Shown one piece after another: positions 33,943 through 42,540 of a stretch of DNA of 64,000 bases (its first letter is position 1; the number at the start of each line of letters is the position of its first letter). This DNA is from a virus. Location: positions 26,129-90,128 of IMG/VR virus record IMGVR_UViG_3300044984_002503. One strand, written 5' to 3'. The translations under genes and the position numbers were made by a program. Below the pieces are notes generated by a model. The model saw nothing but the letters and a program-made list of their open reading frames with translations. It searched no databases and had not been told where the DNA came from.

Positions 33943-36714
33943 TTTTTCTTCCCAATTTTCTTCTGCCATTTCATACATATAATCAGAATTAAGACCTCTT
34001 TTTTCCCAATAAGATAATTCACCATCTGATAATGTCATAACTTCTTCCAAACTATCTTGGTCCCCATTACCTAATGGATAACCATTGATTAATTCACATT
34101 GTGCCGTTGTAAAAATACCTCTTTCCTCAGGGGTATTAACAATTAACCCATTTCTAACTTCATCTTTAAAAACAACCATTAAAGGTTGAAGTTTTTTATT
34201 GAATGTTGCAACTGCTCGTGGTACATTATAGTCGCCTGTCAAATCAGGATTATTATCTAAAATGTCTTTATCTAACATATAACAATTAATCATTACACCA
34301 TCACTGATTGATTTTGATTTCGGGTCATTAAACAAGTTAAAAGCGTTTGCATCTTTGATTTGTTTTACCGTCATCTTTTGCACATCTCCTTGTGATGATT
34401 TGGTTCCATTATTAACATACATAATAACATCACCTAAACTTACATTTAGACTATTTTGTAATGCCAATTCCATATGAGCCATTCTACTCATACTATTACC
34501 TGCTTTAGTTTTTGTTGTTAACCTTTTTTTATAATCATCAAGACTTAACTTAACTCTAGCTCTTTGTGCAATTTTAGACAATGGAATTTTTTTATCATAA
34601 ATGGTTTGAAGATACTCGTAGTAATATTCAACAAATGCTTTACCATCACCTTCCAATAACATTTTAATACCTTTATCCAAAAACGCCTCAATGTACAATG
34701 GTAATTTTTTAGATTTAATACTATTACCTGTTAATTTAATCTTACCCTTGGCATCCATAACCGCATAGTTTTTACGAGCCAAATTAATGGTTGACGGCCA
34801 AACACCATCAGTATCAAGAGCCATCTCACCTCTCATAAAAATATCATTATACTCCGCAACATCAGCTTCGGGTCCATAATACTCTTTACCCTCTTCAACT
34901 TTCCAATTCAATCCACGACCAACATAAACTCGGTCTTTTGCATCATCAGGTGTTGAAAAGTTAACACCGTCTGTATCCATAACCAATGGTACATATCCTT
35001 TGGTCATAAAGAATTTAATCATCTGACGAAGATATTGTCTACCCGTACAAGTAATCTGTTCTCCCATGTACATATCACCCCAAGCATAAACCTGAGGGGC
35101 AGACAAGGCACCAAACATAGAGTTAATAAAAATCTTAATTGGTAATTGTTTATTACCATACGATTCAGATTTATTACGGTCAATGTTATAATATTCTTCA
35201 GCAAGTTGTTTGTACTTAATACGAGTATTACGGAAATAACTTAACATCCCTTTCATAGCTCCCGTCACATCACAATCAGGAAATACATCATGTACCAACT
35301 GAATAGAAGGATATAGGGACGAGAAATCCAGTTTAAGTACATTCTTACTATAACCAACCTTAAGTAGTCTAGAAAGACCTCCTACGAAGTCAGTCTTTGA
35401 TTCTTTGGCAGGGATTGCAAGTCCATGTTTGTAAGACCATGCTAACATTAACATTTTCCACAATGTTGCGGTACCCATTGTTGAAACCCTTTCATATGTT
35501 GTTGGAATCATTGCAGCCAACAAGAATGAACCTTGGTTGAACTCTTGGTCAACTTTAAGGGTTTCATCTAAGTCATCGTCAAGATACATCTCAACTAACT
35601 TATCTCCTGTTATTTTATTGTAGATATCACTTCGTTTCTCACAAACCGCATCAATTTTAGAATCAATACCAACTTTTTTATACTTACCATTTTGAATGTT
35701 TAACCAAAAGTCTTCTTTCTTTGTATAGAATGGACCAATATTTAAATGGTCAATATACACACGGTCAGGTGCTTCCGCATTAATGTATTGGGTAATGTAT
35801 TTCAAACCAGCAGCTTTGATACTTGAGTTAATTGCTTGCGCTCTACGAACAGCATGAATTATATCAATAACATTGTAACCCCAAATAGAAGTTTGAGTAT
35901 AAGACTCAACCTCATTGGCGAGTTTTAACATACTATCTTTTCTTGTAAATGAATGGTCGGGATGCAATGATTTACAAATTTTCTTTGGGTCAATATTTAA
36001 AATCTTACATCTTTCAAATATCCAATGCCAGTCAAAGTTTGCAGAATTATAACCACCAATAATACTTGGTTTAAGTTCGTTAATTACTTTGAAAAATTCA
36101 ATGATGGCATTTCTCTCTTCAGATTCATCCACACATTCAATAACTCTATGGTAACCTTTATTGGTTTTAATTCCAATCATGAAGATACGACCATCTTGAG
36201 GTTCAAGAGCAGTCGTCTCCAAGTCATATACCATTCGGGTAACTTCTTCGTAATTCTCAAATCCTTTGAATAATCTTTTTTCTTTGGATATTAAATATTG
36301 TTCTACAGGAGGTAGAATTATTACTTTGTCTTTGGTTTTATCTCCCCATGGGTCACATCCGCCTTCTCTAAAGAATTGGATAAGTTCTCTATAACCTTTA
36401 AGTGATTTAACCATGAAAGTCATACCCTTTTGTAATCTTTCATTACCGTGGGTTTCTAATTTTTCAATCATAATACCATGTTTGGTCATGGCTTCTTTTT
36501 GAGCTGCTTTGGAACCTTTGTAAAAATTAATTTGACGTAAGTCACCTACCCAAGCAAATGGGGTAAATGTATCTTTACGGATTTCTTTTCCTTTACCAGG
36601 AATCTCTTTAATTTTGTAGATGCAGTTCTCACGATAGTCGTACTCAATGGCAACTATAAATTCTTCTGGGTCGTTTCCATGTAGGAACGACTCAATGTAT
36701 TGGTCTGTAAACAT
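33919..36714 (-). CDS. 43: Family B DNA polymerase, gp43-like
   Basis: 931 residues (T4 gp43: 898). The 3'-5' exonuclease motifs are VYDLETTALEP (D164, E166), GGYNSANFDWHWIF (Exo II) and a Tyr-Asp Exo III region. Polymerase motifs are KLDFSSLYPSIQL (motif A, around residue 463), KIFINSMFGALSAPQVYAWG (motif B) and VMDTDGVNFS (motif C, D580 and D582). The fingers/thumb lengths are as in the T4 group. The gene is preceded by an early-type promoter 64 bases upstream, consistent with early expression. It replicates the phage genome with clamp and gp32. Confidence 0.95.
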   Translation of the reverse strand: MFTDQYIESFLHGNDPEEFIVAIEYDYRENCIYKIKEIPGKGKEIRKDTFTPFAWVGDLRQINFYKGSKAAQKEAMTKHGIMIEKLETHGNERLQKGMTFMVKSLKGYRELIQFFREGGCDPWGDKTKDKVIILPPVEQYLISKEKRLFKGFENYEEVTRMVYDLETTALEPQDGRIFMIGIKTNKGYHRVIECVDESEERNAIIEFFKVINELKPSIIGGYNSANFDWHWIFERCKILNIDPKKICKSLHPDHSFTRKDSMLKLANEVESYTQTSIWGYNVIDIIHAVRRAQAINSSIKAAGLKYITQYINAEAPDRVYIDHLNIGPFYTKKEDFWLNIQNGKYKKVGIDSKIDAVCEKRSDIYNKITGDKLVEMYLDDDLDETLKVDQEFNQGSFLLAAMIPTTYERVSTMGTATLWKMLMLAWSYKHGLAIPAKESKTDFVGGLSRLLKVGYSKNVLKLDFSSLYPSIQLVHDVFPDCDVTGAMKGMLSYFRNTRIKYKQLAEEYYNIDRNKSESYGNKQLPIKIFINSMFGALSAPQVYAWGDMYMGEQITCTGRQYLRQMIKFFMTKGYVPLVMDTDGVNFSTPDDAKDRVYVGRGLNWKVEEGKEYYGPEADVAEYNDIFMRGEMALDTDGVWPSTINLARKNYAVMDAKGKIKLTGNSIKSKKLPLYIEAFLDKGIKMLLEGDGKAFVEYYYEYLQTIYDKKIPLSKIAQRARVKLSLDDYKKRLTTKTKAGNSMSRMAHMELALQNSLNVSLGDVIMYVNNGTKSSQGDVQKMTVKQIKDANAFNLFNDPKSKSISDGVMINCYMLDKDILDNNPDLTGDYNVPRAVATFNKKLQPLMVVFKDEVRNGLIVNTPEERGIFTTAQCELINGYPLGNGDQDSLEEVMTLSDGELSYWEKRGLNSDYMYEMAEENWEEKLGLLQTV

Positions 36715-36778
36715 ATTTTGTGTAGGAGTGGTTTATTGGCAATCACGTCATTGTGAAGTTCACCTTACTCATTGTATA

Positions 36779-36809
36779 CAAATATAGAAAATTAAAATGG
36801 TTAGTCAAA
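36779..36809 (-). promoter_or_regulatory. Bacteroidota-type promoter of the DNA polymerase gene
   Basis: Minus strand TTTG (36806-36809), 19 bases, TATATTTG (36779-36786): an exact match to TTTG-N19-TAnnTTTG of Bacteroidota primary-sigma promoters. It lies directly after the terminator at 36826-36847. Confidence 0.75.
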
Positions 36810-36825
36810 TTCTATTAACTAAAAA

Positions 36826-36847
36826 ACCCAACACTTTTATGTTGGGT
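36826..36847 (-). terminator. Intrinsic terminator of the 37-residue gene
   Basis: Perfect 8-bp stem ACCCAACA (36826-36833) / TGTTGGGT (36840-36847) with a 6-base loop, followed by six T on the minus strand. Confidence 0.85.
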
Positions 36848-36853
36848 CATTCA

Positions 36854-36967
36854 TTAATATTTGTTGATGTTGTGTTTTGGTTTTCTATTGTAAGTTTTTT
36901 TACTTTTTTGAATTGATGGTCTTGAAGCTGCCCATATTTCTTGCATTGTGAAAGTTACTGTTGTCAT
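36854..36967 (-). CDS. 37-residue basic peptide in its own transcription unit
   Basis: ATG at 36965-36967, TAA at 36854-36856. The product is MTTVTFTMQEIWAASRPSIQ followed by a Lys/Arg/Asn-rich tail (KSKKTYNRKPKHNINKY), strongly basic at its C-terminal end. It has its own promoter (TATCTTTG at 37005-37012) and a strong terminator 7 bases behind, and nothing else lies between them. This layout supports a real gene despite its size. It might act on host machinery early in infection, but no family is recognised. Confidence 0.6.
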   Translation of the reverse strand: MTTVTFTMQEIWAASRPSIQKSKKTYNRKPKHNINKY

Positions 36968-37004
36968 GATTTCTGTGGGTGTTAGGGGTTGTTGTTATTG
37001 AGTA

Positions 37005-37035
37005 CAAAGATAGTAAACTATTTTAAACCTACAAC
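37005..37035 (-). promoter_or_regulatory. Bacteroidota-type promoter of the 37-residue gene
   Basis: Minus strand GTTG (37032-37035, one base off TTTG), 19 bases, TATCTTTG (37005-37012, exact TAnnTTTG). It overlaps the stop of the upstream gene. Confidence 0.6.
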
Positions 37036-37514
37036 ATAAATCTTGGACTATTTTTAGTTTTTCCAAAAGTTTTTAGGTAATCACCATATTCTGAAAATAC
37101 GGAAGTAACTATTGTATAGTTTATTAAGTCTTCCGTGAATAACAAAAATTCAATAAAATTCATATATTGAGGTAAATTTAATTCATCACCAACTTCTTTT
37201 ATAAAAACCACTGAATTTTTGGGATTATTTAAATTTGACATCCTTTTTTTAATAATATAAAAATCATTAATAAATACATTTTTAATTAACCTGTTTGGAA
37301 CGCCAACTCTATCATAAAATTTAGGATTGTTTAAAAAATTATCCTCATATATTTCAACAATATCTTCAAGAGATTTACTTCCTTGTCTATCTTTCCACTG
37401 ATGTTTACTGGCATTAAGTGTTATCAAATAACCATCAGTTACAAATTTAGTAACAGGAATAGTAGTACCTACTTCCTCTAAAATTATCTTTGTTAATAAA
37501 TTAGTTAGTTTCAT
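37029..37514 (-). CDS. Protein of unknown function with capsid-targeting-like N-terminus
   Basis: 161 residues. The N-terminus MKLTNLLTKIILEEVG is an amphipathic helix ending in I-L-E at residue 13; the unrelated WYL protein at 52215 starts MKLKDTLKGLICEIAS with I-C-E also at residue 13. The rest is helical/beta and moderately basic, including HQWKDRQGSKSLEDIVEIYE. The shared peptide suggests the same delivery or processing, as for T4 internal proteins. Function unknown. It is 3 bases downstream of the 125-residue gene. Confidence 0.65.
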   Translation of the reverse strand: MKLTNLLTKIILEEVGTTIPVTKFVTDGYLITLNASKHQWKDRQGSKSLEDIVEIYEDNFLNNPKFYDRVGVPNRLIKNVFINDFYIIKKRMSNLNNPKNSVVFIKEVGDELNLPQYMNFIEFLLFTEDLINYTIVTSVFSEYGDYLKTFGKTKNSPRFML

Positions 37515-37517
37515 AAG

Positions 37518-37895
37518 TTAACAACAAGCAGTTTCTGAAATAAAACTATCTTGGATATTAATATAAAGTTCTTCTCTAATCGGAAGAATTAAATTTCCTT
37601 CGTCGTTTTTAATTAAAAATTGTCCTTGATATCGACCCGGTGTATTTGTATCTCTTTCTGTAAATTTAAAATAGATATAATATTCGGGGTCAGAACCTTC
37701 AGGTAAAATTAAATTAACTATTTCAGCAGGAGCGGAGACAATTTTAGGAATACCTGTCTCCTCTTCAATCATAGTAAAAAAAATAGTAGAGACCTCCAAG
37801 TCTTGCATTAGTTGCATGTAACCGGCCCTACCATCTTTAACTACCTGCATTTTTAACACAGGTAATGTTGCATTCTTTTTAATATAAAATTCCAT
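37518..37895 (-). CDS. Beta-sandwich protein, possibly baseplate/fibre adaptor (BppU-like)
   Basis: 125 residues: FYIKKNATLPVLKMQVVKDG at the start, then a middle strand and YYIYFKFTERDTNTPGRYQG, with a final NLILPIREELYINIQDS. This series resembles the N-terminal domain of phage BppU-type tail proteins ('I.KGDT.P.L...L.D.DG', 'DT...G.Y...F.......T.P......I.I'). A late-promoter motif ends 4 bases before the ATG. It ends ACC with a Cys pair. Confidence 0.5.
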   Translation of the reverse strand: MEFYIKKNATLPVLKMQVVKDGRAGYMQLMQDLEVSTIFFTMIEEETGIPKIVSAPAEIVNLILPEGSDPEYYIYFKFTERDTNTPGRYQGQFLIKNDEGNLILPIREELYINIQDSFISETACC

Positions 37896-37899
37896 AACA

Positions 37900-37906
37900 A
37901 TAAATA
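37900..37906 (-). promoter_or_regulatory. Candidate late promoter motif
   Basis: Minus strand TATATTTATTGTT, ending 4 bases before the ATG of the 125-residue gene. Confidence 0.45.
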
Positions 37907-37911
37907 TACTG

Positions 37912-39585
37912 TTATGATTCTTTTCTCAACTCTCTACTATAATGTTCAAATCTATCATGCTCTGTTGGTGTCATAAGTAATAAACCTGGATACAATTCAT
38001 CTTTTTTAACCAATTGATACATATGACTCATCCAAGTTTGTTCAAATGGGTGTGCCCATGTTGTATCCAAGAACATTTTTTTATTACCAGGTCTACTAAC
38101 AATTTGAGGCCAATTACAATAGTAAACTTCACCAACAGCGTATGGAATACTTTTGTGTGATAATACCGAGTTAAATTTGGTTTTTGGTGCATTAGGGTCA
38201 AGTCCCATCTCAGGAAGTCTTGGTTTACCCGGCCAAAATTCATCTCTAACTGATTGAGGTACATTGTACCACGCCCATTGGGTTCCATTATCACCATAGA
38301 ACTCAGAATAATTCATCTTTAAGAAATCAAAGTTTTCTTTTTTCATTATTTCTAAAGATTTTGAATATAAGTTTGGTACATATCTGCTAAATCCATTTCT
38401 ACAAACGGCACCTTCATTTGGATAAAAAAACATATCATCTTCAAAAAACAAATAATAGTCTAAATCTGTTTCTTCAAAATGTTCTGCAATCCATTGTCTT
38501 CCTCCACATATACCTAAATTATCTTTCTTAATATGTTCAAACCCATATTCCTCACAAATTTTCAAATATTCTTCAGTAGTTGATAAATCAGAAGAGTTAT
38601 CTAATAAAAACTTTTTAGTTTTTAAAATGTAATCTCCGTCATACGCCAACATAGAATCAATAAGAGTTCTAAATTGTTTTGGACTATTAAAGGTAATGAC
38701 ATATAATCCAACTTTACCTGTGTCCAATGAATTAATTTCTTTAGTCCCATTTTCATTTTTTACTTTAAGTTCATCGTTTTTTAAACTTTCAAAAAACCCA
38801 CCAATTAATCCATTTGATTCTATTTCAAAATAGTTAATTAAATCAGAATGTTTATATGACATAATACTAAAGATTGATTCTTCAGTACCCATATACCCCT
38901 CTTGTAATGTAGATTTTAATAACCCATAATATATCCCATTAATATCTGAGATTGTATGTGTTGGTCCACCAAAAAATCCTCCTCGAGAAACTTTAGTTAC
39001 TTTGTTTCCTGCATATTCATTTAATTTTGGGTAATTAAACCCGTGTATTTCAGTCTCTGCATCGTATGGAAAACTAACAAATGAAAATTTAGAAACATAT
39101 TTTGATAACTTGTCTAAAACTTTATCATGTGTAAAATATCCTGGATGTACCGTATTTGTTAATCCACCATCAATCCAAAACATATATTCTGAATTAAATT
39201 GGTCCATAATTCTGGCATCATTTAATAAAAAAACTTTAGACATCACCAAAGGATTGTAATTATCTAATTTTGCTTGAGTTGACTCTGATAACCAACCAAC
39301 TTGATTATACCATTCAGGGTTAGTCCTAATGTTTTGAATTAAAGGAAAAAACTCTGAATCTGTAAACCAACTTAAAGGTCTAACAATAAACTGTGTATTT
39401 TCGTGTTTTCTTTTTTGGAAAACAAATTCTCTTAATTCTTCATCACCAAAAATTATAAGGTTTTCTTCAACCTCTAATAATTTTTCAAATTTGTCTAAAT
39501 AATGTTGGAATGGTCTACTCCATCCCTCTGTTAGGTTTCCTCTACCTATATCCCAAATACCCGTTACTAAAGTTATATTACTCAT
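37912..39585 (-). CDS. Two-domain glycosyltransferase (HtrL/WlaTC-like plus GT2-like)
   Basis: 557 residues. The N-terminal half (LVTGIWDIGRGN, YMFWIDGGLTNTVHPGYF, GGFFGGPTHTI, MGTEESIFSIMSY) is of the HtrL/YibB/WlaTC type, found in surface-glycan loci. The C-terminal half starts VGLYVITFNSPKQFRTLIDS and has YYLFFEDDMFFYP, a DxD-like site of GT-A glycosyltransferases of the GT2 type. It probably adds sugars to a phage glycan or fibre protein. Its start overlaps the next-upstream gene by 8 bases. The N-terminal half is a paralogue of the 295-residue protein. Confidence 0.7.
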   Translation of the reverse strand: MSNITLVTGIWDIGRGNLTEGWSRPFQHYLDKFEKLLEVEENLIIFGDEELREFVFQKRKHENTQFIVRPLSWFTDSEFFPLIQNIRTNPEWYNQVGWLSESTQAKLDNYNPLVMSKVFLLNDARIMDQFNSEYMFWIDGGLTNTVHPGYFTHDKVLDKLSKYVSKFSFVSFPYDAETEIHGFNYPKLNEYAGNKVTKVSRGGFFGGPTHTISDINGIYYGLLKSTLQEGYMGTEESIFSIMSYKHSDLINYFEIESNGLIGGFFESLKNDELKVKNENGTKEINSLDTGKVGLYVITFNSPKQFRTLIDSMLAYDGDYILKTKKFLLDNSSDLSTTEEYLKICEEYGFEHIKKDNLGICGGRQWIAEHFEETDLDYYLFFEDDMFFYPNEGAVCRNGFSRYVPNLYSKSLEIMKKENFDFLKMNYSEFYGDNGTQWAWYNVPQSVRDEFWPGKPRLPEMGLDPNAPKTKFNSVLSHKSIPYAVGEVYYCNWPQIVSRPGNKKMFLDTTWAHPFEQTWMSHMYQLVKKDELYPGLLLMTPTEHDRFEHYSRELRKES

Positions 39586-40465
39586 ATATTCTATTTAATT
39601 CTTCTAAAATTTTAAAAAAGCTTATGTTTAATGTAAACATTTCATCCGTTACTCCTGCGGGTGCATTATCTCTACACCACCAAATATCAAAATGTTTTCT
39701 TTCAAATAATTCTTTATGGTTAAAATACATCAAAGTCATAATTGGTTCTTCGTGATGTAAATTTTTTGCATCAACAATAGTTTTTTCCGCATAGTCTTCA
39801 AACATATTAACTATTTTATCCCATTTATCTCTATGGCCACCAAACAATCCTCCTATAATATGAAGAGACCTATCATACTCTGTGTACCATTTTGGGTCTA
39901 AAGTTTGAGACCAAAAGTTTCTATCGTTATCTTTACCAATAATTAAGAATTTATCACCAGTATCTTCAATCATATTATGTAAGAAATCATTATTAAATAA
40001 ACTACATTCATAATATCTTTGTTCAGGATGAGTTCCACTTAAATATTTGTTAGGTACTAACCCACAATGAGATAATCCTGCGTCAATCCAATAATAATAA
40101 TCGTAGGACTTATCTTCGTTCCACCACCAATGAAATTTAGAGTATTGAATTTCAACACATCTATCAGACCTTTTAGTCATTTCAACATCTTTATATTCTT
40201 CAATTAAATGTTGGAATTTTGTTTTTGAAATATCAAAAATTTCAAATTTTAATTTTTCAGGAGATATTGAATGGGTCTCATAAAAAAATTGTTTTAATGG
40301 TTCTATTTCTCTATCTGAGGTATAGCATAAAAAATCTGCGTCGGTCATTTTTAATAAAGAAAGTAAACTATAACTATAGTGCCCTCCCCTACTCATTCTA
40401 CCTCCAAATTCTGTACCATATAAATCACTATAAATTGATGTAATAAATTTAACTTTAACTGACAT
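39578..40465 (-). CDS. HtrL/WlaTC-like putative glycosyltransferase
   Basis: 295 residues with FITSIYSDLYGTEFGGR at the start, YYYWIDAGLSHCGLVP (a DxG-type metal site), HIIGGLFGGHRDKW and HHEEPIMTLMYFNHKELF, the same series of blocks as in the neighbouring 557-residue protein (WIDGGL, GGFFGG, EESIFSIM). The family occurs in lipopolysaccharide and capsule clusters and is predicted to transfer sugars; the exact reaction is not known to me. It overlaps both neighbours, so the four glycosyltransferase genes form one operon. Confidence 0.65.
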   Translation of the reverse strand: MSVKVKFITSIYSDLYGTEFGGRMSRGGHYSYSLLSLLKMTDADFLCYTSDREIEPLKQFFYETHSISPEKLKFEIFDISKTKFQHLIEEYKDVEMTKRSDRCVEIQYSKFHWWWNEDKSYDYYYWIDAGLSHCGLVPNKYLSGTHPEQRYYECSLFNNDFLHNMIEDTGDKFLIIGKDNDRNFWSQTLDPKWYTEYDRSLHIIGGLFGGHRDKWDKIVNMFEDYAEKTIVDAKNLHHEEPIMTLMYFNHKELFERKHFDIWWCRDNAPAGVTDEMFTLNISFFKILEELNRIYE

Positions 40466-41189
40466 ATGTAAATTGTTTGTGTTCTTTATTGTTTTTTAAA
40501 TCTTGTGTTAATGTTCCGTTTAAATATTCCGAAGGTATTTTACAAGGACTATACCCATTCCAATTATAAGTTTGAGTATAAAAATTATTATACTGACCCT
40601 GAGATACATCGGACCAACTACTCATTTGAGGGGCGATTGGTAATATTGGAGAATAACTTTGTTTGATTGGTAAAATAAATTGATAGATATAATCATCAAT
40701 AGCATAATACCCTAAAATTTCAGGTTTCTCCATTTCAATAACATTATCATAAATTGACTTATGATATAATATCATATTAGTTGCAAATATCCCTCGTTCG
40801 TGTTCTTTTTTTGGTGGAAGATTTGTTATGTCTAAAAATAACGGTAATTCCTCACTACGATTTACAGGTCTATTTAAAGTGGGAGCAAGATTAATAATCC
40901 CAAATTCAAATTCACCTGTTTCAGTTTCAATTTTATTTATCAAATCTTTTGAATATGGTAAGAATGTACAATCATCCTCAATAACCATTACTGATTCATA
41001 ACCTCTTTCTTTAGCAATTTTTAATATTTCTACATGGGATAATGTACACCCCCCATGATTATTTAAATCAACCGCTTTAAATATTTCATAATCCCAACCG
41101 ATATATTCCATCTCTTTTTTGATGTGTTCTAATCGGTCAGGTCTTCTTTCTAAATTAACAATAAATTTAGGTATATCGGTAATATTCAT
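40455..41189 (-). CDS. Glycosyltransferase family 25 (LPS-type galactosyltransferase)
   Basis: 244 residues. The start IPKFIVNLERRPDRLEHIKK, then IFKAVDLNNHGGCTLSHVEI and VMVIEDDCTFLP (DxD) are the GT25 motifs. Such enzymes usually transfer galactose or a related sugar onto lipooligosaccharide, or in eukaryotes onto hydroxylysine of collagen. It overlaps the HtrL-like gene by 11 bases and its start overlaps the GT60-like stop by one base. The target here may be a phage fibre. Confidence 0.85.
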   Translation of the reverse strand: MNITDIPKFIVNLERRPDRLEHIKKEMEYIGWDYEIFKAVDLNNHGGCTLSHVEILKIAKERGYESVMVIEDDCTFLPYSKDLINKIETETGEFEFGIINLAPTLNRPVNRSEELPLFLDITNLPPKKEHERGIFATNMILYHKSIYDNVIEMEKPEILGYYAIDDYIYQFILPIKQSYSPILPIAPQMSSWSDVSQGQYNNFYTQTYNWNGYSPCKIPSEYLNGTLTQDLKNNKEHKQFTYVS

Positions 41190-42454
41190 TAACTTACAAC
41201 ATTGTGGTTTAATTGACCTGTAATTCTATCACACCACCCTTTTGATTCTGAGTGTGGCCACACAACCCAGTATTCTGGTAATTCGTCTGTTTGAAAATCT
41301 CTCCAAACTTTACAATATTTATCAGGGTCTCTCATAAATCCTGCAATTTCATTCTTATCGGCATCTTTTCTAAATAATGTTTTATCTTCTTTACCGTGGA
41401 ACGCAACAACCCAAAAGTCATAATCAGTTTCAGTAACTTGAGAATATCCAATATCAATACAATGTTTAAACACCATACAGAAACTATCTTTCCATTCTTG
41501 TTCTGTTTCAAAGTTATATGGGTTTGGTGGATAATTTTTATCTAAAGTATATTTGTCAATTGCTCTCTTTTCAAATAAAAGACCTGAATATTTTTCATAA
41601 TCTTTTAAAGTCCTAACAGTTCCAAATCCGTAAGGTCCATCATGTCCTTCTTGTTTTTCACCATCCATTCCAAATAGTTTTCTATTTGTATGGTGAGAAT
41701 GTTTGTTTTTATCACCCCAAGTTTTATCATCGTCCCATTGTTTTGTTCTACCTTTACGAGTGTATTCGTGGTAAACAACAGGTATGTGAGTATGGAATAA
41801 ATCATAACCCCAAGTGTAAGCTCTAGCAGCAATTGAAATCTCTTCTCCGTGGAAATAATATTCAGGGTTGTGTTGAACTTCTTTTGAAAATTCTCCTAAT
41901 GTAAAACAGAAGTGGGCAGAATAGAATCTTGCGGTAACAGGTTTTTTCATTTCTTTCCAACCTGGAATTGTTTCAGGTAAGAAGAATACTGCTCCTTCAG
42001 GAATAAATCTATCAAACACCATTCTCCAAGCTTCTTGAGACCTTCCTGCTGGGTCATTTTCAGGGTCAAAAGATGGTACATAACCCGTAAGTAGAGGCTT
42101 CTTATAACCATCTTTTTGTAGACCCTTAATCATTTTGATTAGGATATCATCCCAATCCTTAACAAATCTCATATGAGAATCAATTTGTAAGGTATATGTT
42201 TCACCGTCATAAAGTTGTTGAGTTAAGTTTCTTGCCCAACAAACTCCTTTGGCTTCTTGATATGGGATATCTAAGATTTTAAATCTCTTATCATCTCTAT
42301 ATTCATCTAAGTTATCAAACCCGTCTTCTTCAGCAAATTGTCTTGCAATTGACAACACTAAATTTTTGGGTCTTTTGGCGTTTGCCAACATATCTTTAAT
42401 AGTTGGTACTAATTGTGGGTCTCGATAGGACGCAATCTGAATAAAAATTTTCAT
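41189..42454 (-). CDS. GT60-type polypeptide N-acetylglucosaminyltransferase (Skp1-type GlcNAc transferase)
   Basis: 421 residues. FIQIASYRDPQLVPTIKDML at the start, then GVCWARNLTQQLYDGETYTL with LQIDSHMRFVKDWD, and AHFCFTLGEFSKEV with FHGEEISIAARAYTWGYDLF and VVYHEYTR. These are the hallmark blocks of the GlcNAc-transferase family (GT60) whose founding enzyme puts GlcNAc on hydroxyproline of Skp1 in Dictyostelium; the DSH motif is the metal-binding DxD equivalent. It is the first gene downstream of the mucin-like fibre block, on the same strand, after a terminator. A protein substrate is therefore plausible. A divergent late motif (TGTTTATCA) lies upstream. Confidence 0.82.
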   Translation of the reverse strand: MKIFIQIASYRDPQLVPTIKDMLANAKRPKNLVLSIARQFAEEDGFDNLDEYRDDKRFKILDIPYQEAKGVCWARNLTQQLYDGETYTLQIDSHMRFVKDWDDILIKMIKGLQKDGYKKPLLTGYVPSFDPENDPAGRSQEAWRMVFDRFIPEGAVFFLPETIPGWKEMKKPVTARFYSAHFCFTLGEFSKEVQHNPEYYFHGEEISIAARAYTWGYDLFHTHIPVVYHEYTRKGRTKQWDDDKTWGDKNKHSHHTNRKLFGMDGEKQEGHDGPYGFGTVRTLKDYEKYSGLLFEKRAIDKYTLDKNYPPNPYNFETEQEWKDSFCMVFKHCIDIGYSQVTETDYDFWVVAFHGKEDKTLFRKDADKNEIAGFMRDPDKYCKVWRDFQTDELPEYWVVWPHSESKGWCDRITGQLNHNVVS

Positions 42455-42482
42455 ATATTGTATATTTTATGATAAACATAAA

Positions 42483-42509
42483 AAAACCCCCGAGAATGTC
42501 GAGGGTTTT
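42483..42509 (-). terminator. Intrinsic terminator of the fibre operon
   Basis: On the minus strand AAAACCCTCG (42500-42509) pairs with CGGGGGTTTT (42483-42492) over 10 bp including one G-U pair, followed by a T run. It lies between the 636-residue fibre gene and the GT60-like gene. Confidence 0.75.
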
Positions 42510-42540
42510 GAATAATATATTTTATTTTTATTTTAAATTA

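Noticed and set aside
34950-34990. DNA polymerase motif C reads DTDG instead of DTDS
   Set aside because: Gly is found at this place in other family B polymerases (for example archaeal YIDTDG), and both Asp are intact, so it is not a sign of inactivation.
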